Below, one piece after another: positions 1 to 8,286 of a DNA stretch of 64,000 bases. The stretch is from Streptomyces spinoverrucosus (GTDB lineage Bacteria; Actinomycetota; Actinomycetes; Streptomycetales; Streptomycetaceae). The stretch's first letter is position 1. Every line of letters begins with the position of its first letter. The translations under genes and the position numbers were made by a program. The DNA lies in contig NZ_JADPZX010000001.1 of NCBI RefSeq assembly GCF_015712165.1, positions 5,716,001 to 5,780,000 of the forward strand, in the 5' to 3' direction. The notes under the pieces are model-generated. The model searched no databases. It saw only the letters and a program-made list of their open reading frames with translations, and was not told where the DNA came from.

Positions 1-46
1 CTCCCCCATGGTCATCCGTCGCCGCAAGTATCGCTGCCCGGACTGA
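1..46 (+). other. possible 3' end of a plus-strand gene entering the window
   Basis: An open frame enters from the left edge and stops at TGA 44-46. Only about 14 codons are visible, ending in a basic stretch with one cysteine (RRRKYRCPD). This is too short to identify. It could be the tail of a real gene or chance. Nothing recognisable lies between it and the stop of the kinase gene at 152. Confidence 0.2.
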
Positions 47-151
47 CATCCGCACCGGCCTTGCTGGATCTTGACTGTGCGCGATCCTCGCAGCACCCCC
101 TGCCCATGAATACGCCCTGGGAATCGGTTCGGTTCCGTCAACCGGGAAAGC

Positions 152-1126
152 TCAGCCCTCGAAGAACGCCCGCACCCGCTCCCGCACCCGCGCCTCCACC
201 ACCCCCAGCCGGTCCAGTCCCAGCAACGCCGCTCCCAGCACCGGAGGCGCCGTCACCACCCGGGGTACCGCCTTCGGGGCCCGCGCCGCCAGCAGCTCGC
301 GTACACCGTCGTCGAGTTGCGGATGCCGCGCCGCCAGCACGCTGCCTCCCAGCAGCACCGGCGTCTCCTCCTCCAGCAGGTCCAGCCGGGTCAGGGCGAC
401 CGTCGCCATGCTCACGACCTCCTCGGCCTGCCGGTCGACGAGCGCGCGGGCCACCGGGTCGCCGTCGGCGGCGGTGGCGAAGAGCACCGGCGTCAGTTCG
501 TGCCGCCGGCGCGCCGACACCTGCTCCAGGTGCAGCGCCTCGATCAGCGCGTGCATGGAGTCGTACCCGAAGTGCGCGGGCAGGGTCCGCGCCAGCTCGG
601 TCGGCCCGCCCCGTCCGTCCTCGGCGCGCGCCGCGTGGAACAGCGCCTCCACGGCCAGGCCCCAGCCGCCGCCCCAGTCCCCGGACATACGCCCGATCGC
701 CGGGAACCGCGCGGTGCGCCCGTCGGGCCGCATGCCGACGCAGTTGATGCCCGCCCCGCACACCACCGCGACCCCGCGCGGCTCGGTCACCCCGGCTCGC
801 AGGATCGCGAAGGTGTCGTTGCGGACGTCAACGGTGGCCCCCCACGCGCGCGCGTGCAGCGCTTCGGTCAACCGCTCCTCCTCAACGGGGAAGTCGGCGT
901 TGGCGAGGCAGGCCGAGACGTGGGTGACGGAGGTGACTCCGGCCTCGGCGAAGGCCCGCCGCACCGCCTCGGCGAGCACGTCCGTCGCCGCCTCGACCCC
1001 CACGGCCGGGGGCCGGAATCCGCCGCCCCGCGCGGTGCCGAGGACGCGCCCGTCGGCCGCGACCACCGCGACGTCCGTCTTGCTGTTGCCCGCGTCGACG
1101 GCGAGGACATCTGCGGTCAGGCCCAC
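152..1126 (-). CDS. BadF/BadG/BcrA/BcrD-type sugar kinase (N-acetylglucosamine-kinase-like)
   Basis: A 324-residue ASKHA-fold kinase. The N-terminus has the phosphate-binding loop DAGNSKTD, followed by a GAGINCVGM loop and a second glycine-rich loop near the C-terminus (LLGGSVL). This architecture is typical of BadF-family ATPases, which in sugar operons phosphorylate N-acetylglucosamine or related amino sugars. The start is GTG at 1126, which overlaps the end of the upstream GH4 gene by 10 bases, so the two are probably translationally coupled. It is the last gene of a six-gene sugar operon, where it would phosphorylate sugar released inside the cell. Substrate is inferred from family and context only. 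Confidence 0.85.
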   Translation of the reverse strand: MGLTADVLAVDAGNSKTDVAVVAADGRVLGTARGGGFRPPAVGVEAATDVLAEAVRRAFAEAGVTSVTHVSACLANADFPVEEERLTEALHARAWGATVDVRNDTFAILRAGVTEPRGVAVVCGAGINCVGMRPDGRTARFPAIGRMSGDWGGGWGLAVEALFHAARAEDGRGGPTELARTLPAHFGYDSMHALIEALHLEQVSARRRHELTPVLFATAADGDPVARALVDRQAEEVVSMATVALTRLDLLEEETPVLLGGSVLAARHPQLDDGVRELLAARAPKAVPRVVTAPPVLGAALLGLDRLGVVEARVRERVRAFFEG

Positions 1127-2376
1127 GCGAGATGCTCCCGGTTGTGTGCGATCAGCTGGTCGGTGAGGGTGTCGGCGTACGCGTACTGCCCGATGAGGGG
1201 GTGGGCGAGCAGCGCCCTGAAGACGCGCTCCCGCCCGCCGCGCAGGGCCGCGTCCAGGGCCAGGTCCTCGTACGCCGTCACGCTCGCCATCAGGCCCGCG
1301 TACAGCGGGTCCACCGTGGCGACCGGCAGCGGCACCGGGTTGCCCTGCGAGCCCACGGCCGCCGGAACCTCGATCACCGCGTCGTCCGGCAGGAAGGGCA
1401 GCGTGCCCCGGTTGTACGTGTTCACCACCTGGTACGGGCTTCCCGCACCGCTCAGCAGTGCCGCCGCCAGATCCACGGCCGCCTCCGAGTAGAAGGCCCC
1501 GCCCCGCTTGGCCAGCAGCTCCGGCTTCTCGTCGAGCGCCGGATCGCCGTACATCCGCAGCAACTCCCGCTCCATGGCGGCGACTTCCTCCGCCCGCGAG
1601 GGCTTGGTGCGCTGCTCCCCGACGACCTCGTCGTGGGCGTAGTAGTAGCGCAGGTAGTACGACGGGATCACGCCCAGGCGGTCCAGCAGCTCGCGCGGCA
1701 GACGCAGGGCGGCGGCGATGGTGTCGCCGTGCTCCCCGAGCAGCTTGGGCAGGACGTCCTCCCCCGCCACCCGGACGCCGGTCTCCCAGGTGAGGTGGTT
1801 GAGGCCCACGTGGTCGAGGTGGACGTCGGCGGGGGCGACCCCGAGCAGCGCGGCGAACTTCCGTTGCAGGCCGATCGCCACGTTGCACAGCCCGACCGCC
1901 TTGTGCCCGGCCTTCAGCAGGGCGCGGGTCACGATGCCGACCGGGTTGGTGAAGTCGATGATCCAGGCGTCCGGGTTGGTCCGCCGTACCCGCTCGGCGA
2001 TGTCGAGCACCACCGGCACCGTGCGCAGGGCCTTCGCCAGACCTCCCGCGCCGGTGGTCTCCTGGCCCACGCAGCCGCACTCCAGGGGCCAGGTCTCGTC
2101 CTGCTGACGGGCCGCCTGCCCGCCGACGCGCAGCTGGAGCAGCACCGCGTCGGCGCCCTCGACACCGGCGTCCAGGTCGGCCGTCGTCACCACCCGGCCG
2201 CCGTGCCCCTGCCGGGCGAGGATACGCCGGGCCAGGCCGCCCACCAGCTCCAGGCGGTCGGTCGCCGGGTCGACGAGCACCAGTTCCTCGACGGGCAGGG
2301 TGTCCCTCAGGCGGGCGAAGCCGTCCACGAGTTCGGGCGTGTAGGTCGAACCGCCGCCGACCACGGTGAGTTTCAT
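1117..2376 (-). CDS. GH4-family 6-phospho-beta-glucosidase-like enzyme
   Basis: A 419-residue NAD- and metal-dependent glycosidase of family GH4. The N-terminus is a Rossmann segment (KLTVVGGGSTYTPELVDGF). The metal-site cysteine lies in GLCNVAIG (C164) and the histidine in LNHLTW (H194). GH4 enzymes cleave glycosides by an oxidation-elimination route, often on 6-phosphorylated disaccharides. Yet the uptake system here is an ABC transporter, not a PTS, so the substrate may not be phosphorylated, or the downstream kinase may act first. The start is ATG 2376, 8 bases after the permease stop. Family is firm; exact sugar is unknown. Confidence 0.85.
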   Translation of the reverse strand: MKLTVVGGGSTYTPELVDGFARLRDTLPVEELVLVDPATDRLELVGGLARRILARQGHGGRVVTTADLDAGVEGADAVLLQLRVGGQAARQQDETWPLECGCVGQETTGAGGLAKALRTVPVVLDIAERVRRTNPDAWIIDFTNPVGIVTRALLKAGHKAVGLCNVAIGLQRKFAALLGVAPADVHLDHVGLNHLTWETGVRVAGEDVLPKLLGEHGDTIAAALRLPRELLDRLGVIPSYYLRYYYAHDEVVGEQRTKPSRAEEVAAMERELLRMYGDPALDEKPELLAKRGGAFYSEAAVDLAAALLSGAGSPYQVVNTYNRGTLPFLPDDAVIEVPAAVGSQGNPVPLPVATVDPLYAGLMASVTAYEDLALDAALRGGRERVFRALLAHPLIGQYAYADTLTDQLIAHNREHLAWA

Positions 2377-2384
2377 ACGTCCAG

Positions 2385-3260
2385 TCAACCCTTTACTCCG
2401 GTGAGTGTGACGCCCTCGACGAACGCCTTCTGGGCGAAGAAGAACACGAGGATCACGGGGGCCATGACCAGCACGGTCGCCGCCATGGTGAGGTTCCAGT
2501 CGGTGTGGTGCGCGCCCTTGAACGACTCCAGGCCGTAGGACAGGGTCCAGGCGCCGGGGTTCTCGGAGGCGTAGATCTGCGGGCCGAAGTAGTCGTTCCA
2601 CGCGTAGAAGAACTGGAAGAGGGCCACGGCGGCAACGCCCGGCTTCGCCATCGGGAGTACGACCCTCAGCAGCGTCCGCAGTTCCCCGCAGCCGTCGACC
2701 CGGGCCGCGTCCAGGTACTCGTTCGGGATCGTCGTCAGGAACTGGCGCAGCAGGAAGATGGAGAACGCGTCCCCGAACGCCATCGGGATGAGCAACGGCC
2801 ACAGGCTGCCGGACAGATCCAGTTGCTTCGCCCAGAACAGGTACATCGGGATGACGACGACCTGGGGCGGCAGCATCATCATCGAGATCACCAGCATCAG
2901 CGACAGGTTGCGGCCCCGGAAGCGGAACTTGGCCAGGGCGTACGCCACCGGGATCGACGACACCACGGTCAGGACGGTGCCCAGACCGGCGTAGAGGAGG
3001 GTGTTGCGCCACCAGGTCAGGAAGCCCGGTGTGTCGAAGACCCGCTGGTAGTTGCCCCATTCCCAGGTGTCCGGGATCAGATTCCGGCTGAGTGCCTGGC
3101 TGTCGCTCATCAGCGAGGTCAGCAGGACGAAAACGAAGGGGAGCGTGAAGAAGAGGGCGGCGGCGACGCCGAGGGCGTGCACGGCGATCCATTCGAGGAC
3201 GGCCCGCCGCCGTGCCGCGGGCGTGGTCAGCACCACAGGCTTGTCGAGTACTTGCGCCAT
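2385..3260 (-). CDS. carbohydrate ABC transporter permease (MalG/CUT1 type)
   Basis: A 291-residue membrane protein with about six transmembrane segments, one of the two pore subunits of a CUT1 sugar importer. The cytoplasmic EAA-type loop is in the middle (EYLDAARVDGCGELRTLLRV), the site where the ATPase docks. Its ATG overlaps the stop of the partner permease by one base. No ATPase gene is nearby; Streptomyces sugar importers commonly share the MsiK ATPase encoded elsewhere, so that is the likely energy source (inference from the genus). Confidence 0.9.
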   Translation of the reverse strand: MAQVLDKPVVLTTPAARRRAVLEWIAVHALGVAAALFFTLPFVFVLLTSLMSDSQALSRNLIPDTWEWGNYQRVFDTPGFLTWWRNTLLYAGLGTVLTVVSSIPVAYALAKFRFRGRNLSLMLVISMMMLPPQVVVIPMYLFWAKQLDLSGSLWPLLIPMAFGDAFSIFLLRQFLTTIPNEYLDAARVDGCGELRTLLRVVLPMAKPGVAAVALFQFFYAWNDYFGPQIYASENPGAWTLSYGLESFKGAHHTDWNLTMAATVLVMAPVILVFFFAQKAFVEGVTLTGVKG

Positions 3261-4195
3261 CAGTCACCTGCCTGGATGAGACCGCCCCGGCGCCGCATCA
3301 GCAGTGCGGTGAACGCCATCGACAGGGCGAACAGGACCAGTGCCACCACGCACGCCGCCCCGTAGTCGAAGCGCTGGAAGCCGAGGTTGTAGACGAGCTG
3401 GGGGAGGGTGAGCGTCGACTTCTCCGGGTAGCCGGGCTCGAACAGGGTGCCCGCGCCCTGGATCACGCCCGAGGCGACCTTCCCGGCGACCAGCGGCTGC
3501 GTGTAGTACTGCATGGTCTGGATCACGCCCGTGACCACGGCGAACATCACGATCGGCGAGATGTTCGGCAGCGTCACGTACCGGAACCGCTGCCACGCCG
3601 ACGCCCCGTCCAGCTCCGCCGCCTCGTACTGCTCCTTCGGTACGTCGAGCAGGGCGGCCATGAAGATGACCATCAGGTCGCCGATGCCCCACAGGGCCAG
3701 CAAAGTGAGCGCCGGTTTGGACCAGGCGGGGTCGGCGAACCAGGCGGGGGCCGGGATGCCGGCCCCTTCCAGGATCGAGTTGACCGGGCCGGTGCCGGGG
3801 TTGAGGAGGAAGGCGAAGGCCATGGTGGCGGCGACGGGTGGGGCGAGGTAGGGCAGGTAGAACAGGGTGCGGAAGACGCCCGTGCCGGTCCTGATCTTCG
3901 TGATGAGCAGGCCGACGCCGAGTCCGAAGACGACCCGGAGGGTGACCATGACCAGCACCAGCCACAGGGTGTTGCGCAGGGCCGGCCAGAAGAGCGGGTA
4001 GTGCTCGAAGACATAGGTCCAGTTCTTCGTTCCGCTCCAGGTCGGCGGCCGGAAGCCGTCGTAGTGCATGAACGAGAAATAGACAGTCGAGAGCAGCGGA
4101 TAGGCGAAGAAGACCGAGAAGCCGATCAGCCAGGGGGACAGAAAGGCCGCGGTGCGCAGTGCGGATCTACGGTGCTTGGCTGCCAGGGTGGTCAT
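3260..4195 (-). CDS. carbohydrate ABC transporter permease (MalF/CUT1 type)
   Basis: A 311-residue pore subunit with six predicted membrane helices starting at about residue 15 (FLSPWLIGFSVFFAYPLL). The EAA loop reads EQYEAAELDGASAWQRFRYV. It forms a heterodimer with the product of the next gene. The ATG is 10 bases after the stop of the binding-protein gene, and its own stop overlaps the next start, so translation is coupled throughout the operon. Confidence 0.9.
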   Translation of the reverse strand: MTTLAAKHRRSALRTAAFLSPWLIGFSVFFAYPLLSTVYFSFMHYDGFRPPTWSGTKNWTYVFEHYPLFWPALRNTLWLVLVMVTLRVVFGLGVGLLITKIRTGTGVFRTLFYLPYLAPPVAATMAFAFLLNPGTGPVNSILEGAGIPAPAWFADPAWSKPALTLLALWGIGDLMVIFMAALLDVPKEQYEAAELDGASAWQRFRYVTLPNISPIVMFAVVTGVIQTMQYYTQPLVAGKVASGVIQGAGTLFEPGYPEKSTLTLPQLVYNLGFQRFDYGAACVVALVLFALSMAFTALLMRRRGGLIQAGD

Positions 4196-4205
4196 GGTGG
4201 TGCCG

Positions 4206-5552
4206 CTACTTCGCCTGGGCGATGTCCGTGTCGATCTGCCGGGCGGTCTTCTCCAGGCCCGCCTTCAGATCGGTCACCTTGCCGCTTTCGTAGTCGTAGC
4301 CGAACTGCTGGATCGTCGTCAGATACACACCGCCGTTGACGGAAGCCGGGGTGGTCGTGGAGTTCGGATTCGCGGCGATCTCCAGGAACGTCTTGAAGCG
4401 CGGGTCGTACTTCAGCTCGGGCGACTTCAGGGCGGCGAGCGTGGAGGGGACGTTGTGGATGGCGTTGGAGAAGTTCACGACCGCGTCCGTGTCGGTGGTC
4501 ATGTATTTCACCAGCTCCCAGGCCGCGTTCTGCTTCTCGCTGGTGGCGGCGATTCCGGCGATGGTGCCGGTGATGTAGCCCTTGCCGTACTGCTCGGCCT
4601 GGTCGTCGGGGACGGGCAGCGGGGCGACGCCGATCTCGAAGTCGGGCCCCGCGTCCAGGGCCATGCCCAGGCGCCATTCGCCGTCGAGCTGCATGGCGAC
4701 CTGGCCGGTGTGGAAGGGGTGCTTGGGGCCCCATTCGTCGCCGAGGGTGGCGCGGTAGGTCTCCAGTCTCCGGTAACCGCCGAGGGCGTCGACGAGCCGT
4801 TTCTGAAGCTTGAAACCGGCTTCGAAAGCGGGGTCCTTGGCGAGATTGGACTTGCCGTTGTCGTCGAAATAGGTCGGGGAGAACTGGCCGAGATAGTGCT
4901 CGGTGGTGGTCTCCCAGCCGTGGTAGTTCGGCATGAAGCCGAGCTGCTTGTACGAGTCCCCTTGAGAGATGGTCAGTTTCTTCGCCACCGACTCGAATTC
5001 GGACCAGGTCTTCGGTGGGGCCTTGACGCCCGCCTTCTCGAAGGCGGTCTTGTTGTAGTAGAGCCCGTACGCGTCACCCAGCAGCGGGACCGCACAGCGG
5101 TTGCCCTCGAACTGGGTGTACTCGTTCATGGCCTTCGGGAAGGTCTTCTCCGGGTCGATGCCGGACTTCTCGAAGAAGGGGTTGAGATCGACCAGCGCGC
5201 CCGACGAACAGAACTTTCCGACGTTGTTGGTGGTGAAGGACGAGATCACGTCGGGGGCGTTGTCGCCGCCCGCCCGCAGCGCCTGGTTGATCTTGTCGTC
5301 GGTCATGTTGCCGACGACCTTCACGTCGATGGTGGGATGCGCCTTCTCGAAACCGGCGATCAGCGACTTCACGGCCTCGACCTCGGAGGGTGCGCTCCAG
5401 GCGTGCCAGAAGGTGAGGGTCGTCGCCTGGGCGGGGTCGTCGTTCGCGCCGGAGGCGGACTGGCCGGTGCAGGCGGTGGCGAGGAGGGCGGTGGCGGTGA
5501 GGGCTATGGAGGCGGCGAGGTGAGTAGTCGCTTTTCGGGATGTTCCGGGCAT
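4206..5552 (-). CDS. extracellular sugar-binding lipoprotein of the ABC importer
   Basis: A 448-residue solute-binding protein. It has a lipoprotein signal peptide ending in the lipobox LATAC, with the lipidated Cys near residue 28, and a mature domain of the family 1 extracellular solute-binding fold (TLTFWHAWSAPSE). I chose ATG 5552 because a good ribosome site (GGGAGG) lies 7 bases upstream; an in-frame ATG 15 bases earlier is less well placed. It captures the sugar outside the membrane and delivers it to the two permeases. With a GH4 glycosidase and a BadF kinase alongside, a glycoside or amino-sugar oligomer is plausible, but nothing in the sequence fixes this. Confidence 0.9.
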   Translation of the reverse strand: MPGTSRKATTHLAASIALTATALLATACTGQSASGANDDPAQATTLTFWHAWSAPSEVEAVKSLIAGFEKAHPTIDVKVVGNMTDDKINQALRAGGDNAPDVISSFTTNNVGKFCSSGALVDLNPFFEKSGIDPEKTFPKAMNEYTQFEGNRCAVPLLGDAYGLYYNKTAFEKAGVKAPPKTWSEFESVAKKLTISQGDSYKQLGFMPNYHGWETTTEHYLGQFSPTYFDDNGKSNLAKDPAFEAGFKLQKRLVDALGGYRRLETYRATLGDEWGPKHPFHTGQVAMQLDGEWRLGMALDAGPDFEIGVAPLPVPDDQAEQYGKGYITGTIAGIAATSEKQNAAWELVKYMTTDTDAVVNFSNAIHNVPSTLAALKSPELKYDPRFKTFLEIAANPNSTTTPASVNGGVYLTTIQQFGYDYESGKVTDLKAGLEKTARQIDTDIAQAK

Positions 5553-5596
5553 GGCGAGGCCTCCCAAAGTAGGGGAAGGAGCAGGAACGGGGTTGC

Positions 5597-6829
5597 TCAG
5601 CGCGAGGTGTCGAAGACCTCGTCGCGGGTGGTGGCGAGGGCGCTCTCCAACGCGCCGCGCAGAACGGGGTGTTCGCGTACGTCACCGATGACGAGCCGGG
5701 GCCGGGCCGCCGCCAGCTCCGCCAACTCGGCCTGCACCAGGGCGCGCAGCGTCTCGCCGCCGGAGGTGAGGGAGGTGCCGCTGAGGACGACGAGTTCGGG
5801 GTCGAGGACGGAGACGAGGGAGGCGAGGCCGGTGGCGAGGCGCGTGGCGTAGGTGTGGAGGAGGTGGCGGTGGGGGTCGTCGCCGTTGCGGGCGGTGGAG
5901 TCGTACGCCTCCGCCGCGCGGGCCAGCAGGGTGGCGGCGACCTCGGTGTACGGGCCCGTGGGGATGCCCTGGACGCCGAGTTCGCGGGCCAGGGCGGGGA
6001 TGGCCTGGGAGCCGGCCAGCTCCTGGTAGCCGCCGCTGTTGGCCTTGGTGACCTGGCGGACCAGGGGCGCGCCGGGGACGGGCAGGAAGCCGACCTCGCC
6101 GGCGCCGCCGGTCCAGCCGCGGTGCAGTCGGCCGCCGAGGACGAGGGCGGCGCCGAGGCCGCCCTCGTTCCACAGCAGTACGAAGTCGCCGTGCCCGCGG
6201 GCGGCGCCCAGCCGCTGCTCGGCGACGGCGACGAGGTTGACGTCGTTCTCGTACTCCACCGGCATCGGCAGGGCGGCGGCGAGTTCGTCGAGGAGGGTGG
6301 GGGAGTGCCAGCCCGGCAGGTGCGAGGCGTAGCGCAGCCGGCCGGTGTTGGGGTCGAAGGCGCCGGGGGTGCCGATGACGAGCCGCCGGATGTCGTCCCT
6401 GGTCAGCCCGGCCGCCTTCACGGCGCCGTCGAGGGCGTCGGTGACCTGGCGTACGACGGGCCGGGCGGGGCGTCTGCCGGGGTTGGGGATCTCGTACGTG
6501 CCGACCGTGCGGCCGGTGATGTCGGCGACGGCGGCGAGGATGCGCTCGGGGGTGACGTCGAGGCCCGCGGCGTGGGCGGCGGCCGGGTTGAGGGCGTAGA
6601 GCTGGGCGTTCGGCCCGGGGCGGCCCTCGCTGGTCCCGGTCACCACCACAAGACCGGCGGCCTCCAGTCGGGCCAGGAGCTGTGAGGCGGTCGGCTTGGA
6701 GAGGCCGGTGAGCTTGCCGATGCGGGTGCGGGAGAGGGGGCCGTGTGCCAGGAGCAGGTCCAGGGCGGCGCGGTCGTTCATGGCGCGCAGGACGCGGGGG
6801 GTGCCCGGGGTACCGCCGGTTCCTGCCAT
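5597..6829 (-). CDS. ROK-family transcriptional regulator of the sugar operon
   Basis: About 410 residues: an N-terminal winged helix-turn-helix (ARTRIGKL-like helix followed by SKPTASQLLARLEAAGLV) and a C-terminal ROK sugar-sensing domain of kinase ancestry (LLWNEGGLGAALVLGGRLHRG). ROK regulators usually repress sugar operons and release DNA when the sugar binds. It is the first gene of the operon, 44 bases ahead of the binding protein, and a palindrome about 70 bases upstream is the likely autoregulatory operator. ATG 6829 is preferred; an in-frame GTG at 6838 is possible. Confidence 0.88.
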   Translation of the reverse strand: MAGTGGTPGTPRVLRAMNDRAALDLLLAHGPLSRTRIGKLTGLSKPTASQLLARLEAAGLVVVTGTSEGRPGPNAQLYALNPAAAHAAGLDVTPERILAAVADITGRTVGTYEIPNPGRRPARPVVRQVTDALDGAVKAAGLTRDDIRRLVIGTPGAFDPNTGRLRYASHLPGWHSPTLLDELAAALPMPVEYENDVNLVAVAEQRLGAARGHGDFVLLWNEGGLGAALVLGGRLHRGWTGGAGEVGFLPVPGAPLVRQVTKANSGGYQELAGSQAIPALARELGVQGIPTGPYTEVAATLLARAAEAYDSTARNGDDPHRHLLHTYATRLATGLASLVSVLDPELVVLSGTSLTSGGETLRALVQAELAELAAARPRLVIGDVREHPVLRGALESALATTRDEVFDTSR

Positions 6830-6898
6830 GGCTCGCACCTGCCTCTCGGCCGCTCAGCTTGGCAGCGGGCGGGCGGTGACGTCCATCCCGGCCACTGT

Positions 6899-6913
6899 TA
6901 GGAAGGTTTCCTA
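6899..6913. promoter_or_regulatory. palindromic operator upstream of the ROK regulator
   Basis: A perfect inverted repeat TAGGAA-ggt-TTCCTA lies about 70 bases upstream of the ROK start. AGGAAA/TTTCCT palindromes are typical of actinobacterial ROK repressors (family knowledge). Position and symmetry suggest autoregulation of the whole operon; I found no second copy inside the operon. Confidence 0.65.
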
Positions 6914-6962
6914 TCGGGTGGCAGGAACGTAGGCCCGGCGGGGAGGGGGCGTCAAGAGCGGA

Positions 6963-6999
6963 CGCCCCCGCGGCAACGGAGTCGTTACCTGCGGGGGCG
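6963..6999 (-). terminator. hairpin downstream of the acyl-CoA dehydrogenase operon
   Basis: A 9-bp perfect GC stem (6963-6971 with 6991-6999) extended by an inner imperfect stem. It lies 70 bases past the acyl-CoA dehydrogenase stop on the minus strand, and so ends the catabolic operon before the ROK promoter region. Confidence 0.55.
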
Positions 7000-7070
7000 G
7001 CTGCGAGGGGATGTCAGGCGTCCGGGAAGGGTGCCTTTCGAGCAGGAAGGATGCCCTCCGAGCCGGCGGA

Positions 7071-8285
7071 TCACACGAAGGCGCTCTGCCCGGTGATCGA
7101 CTTGCCGACGATCAGCGTGTTCATCTCGCGGGTGCCCTCGAAGGAGTAGATCGCCTCGGCGTCGGCGAAGAACCGGGCGATGTCGTGGTCCAGCAGGATG
7201 CCGTTGCCGCCGAAGATCTCCCGGCTCCAGGCCACGACCTCCCGCATCCGGGAGGTGACGAACGCCTTGGCAAGGGCGGAGTGTTCGTCGCGGAAGATGC
7301 CGGCGTCCTGCAGCCGGGCGAGCTGCGCCAGCATGCCCCAGGACGCGGTGATGTTGCCCAGGCTCTTGACCAGCAGGTCCTGCACGAGCTGGAAGCCGCC
7401 GATGGGGCGGCCGAACTGGCGGCGCTCCCGGGCGTAGTCGAGGGCCAGTTCGTAGGCGCCGGTCATGACTCCGAGCGCCTGCCAGGCCACCCCGCCGCGG
7501 GTGGCGCGCAGGATCTCCGCCACGTCCCGGAAGGAGTTGATGTTCTGCAGCCGGTCGGCCTCCGGGACCCGGACGTCGGTCAGGGTGATCTCGGCGTTCT
7601 CCACGATCCGGAAGGCCAGCTTGTTCTCGATCTTCACCGGGCTGAACCCGGGCGTGCCCTTCTCGACGACGAAGCCCTTGACGTGGTTGTCGTCGACGTC
7701 CCGGGCCCATACGACGACGTAGTCGGCGAAGGTCGCGTTGCCGATCCACTTCTTGGCCCCGTTCAGGACCCACGTGTCGCCCTCGCGCCGGGCGGTGGTG
7801 CGCATACCGCCCGCTACGTCGGAGCCGCCGAGCGGCTCGGTCATCGCGAACGCGCCGATCCTGTCCATCGCGGCCATGGCCGGCAGCCAGCGGTCGCGCT
7901 GCTCCTGGTCGCCGCCGGAGTGGATGGAGTACATCGCCAGGCCGTTGTGGACGCCGAAGAAGGTGGCCACCGAGGCGTCGGTACGGGTCATCTCCATGGC
8001 GAGCATGCCGGTCAGGAGGTTGCTCGCGGCGGGGCGGTGCTCGCCGTAGCCCTCGTAGGGCAGACCGGCGAGGCCGCTGTCGCGGAACAGGGTGATGAGC
8101 TCCTTGGGGAACTCGCCCTTGGCCCAGTGGTCGTTCACCAGTGGCTTGACCTGGTCGCGCATGAGGGCGCGGGCCTTGAGGAGGATCTTGCGCTCCTCGT
8201 CCGGCAGCAGCGACTCGTAGTGGTAGAAGTCGGCGGTCAGTTCGTCGGCAACCGGGCCGGCGGTGCCGGCGGTAAGGGTGGTCAT
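7071..8285 (-). CDS. acyl-CoA dehydrogenase (glutaryl-CoA dehydrogenase-like subgroup)
   Basis: A 404-residue FAD enzyme that introduces a 2,3-double bond into an acyl-CoA and passes electrons to ETF. It shows the family signature segments AMTEPLGGSDVAG and RRQFGRPIGGFQLVQ. The catalytic base is Glu in FEGT (E383), the position used by glutaryl-CoA and isovaleryl/crotonyl types. Start ATG 8285 has AGGAGAAC upstream. It is the last gene of a five-gene operon for breaking down an acid via its CoA thioester. The substrate cannot be read from the sequence. Confidence 0.88.
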   Translation of the reverse strand: MTTLTAGTAGPVADELTADFYHYESLLPDEERKILLKARALMRDQVKPLVNDHWAKGEFPKELITLFRDSGLAGLPYEGYGEHRPAASNLLTGMLAMEMTRTDASVATFFGVHNGLAMYSIHSGGDQEQRDRWLPAMAAMDRIGAFAMTEPLGGSDVAGGMRTTARREGDTWVLNGAKKWIGNATFADYVVVWARDVDDNHVKGFVVEKGTPGFSPVKIENKLAFRIVENAEITLTDVRVPEADRLQNINSFRDVAEILRATRGGVAWQALGVMTGAYELALDYARERRQFGRPIGGFQLVQDLLVKSLGNITASWGMLAQLARLQDAGIFRDEHSALAKAFVTSRMREVVAWSREIFGGNGILLDHDIARFFADAEAIYSFEGTREMNTLIVGKSITGQSAFV

Positions 8286-8286
8286 C

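Noticed and set aside
7024..7064. Two 20-bp direct repeats (GAAGG-TGCC type) past the acyl-CoA dehydrogenase stop
   Set aside because: Only two imperfect copies in a terminator region, with no flanking mobile element; too weak to interpret.
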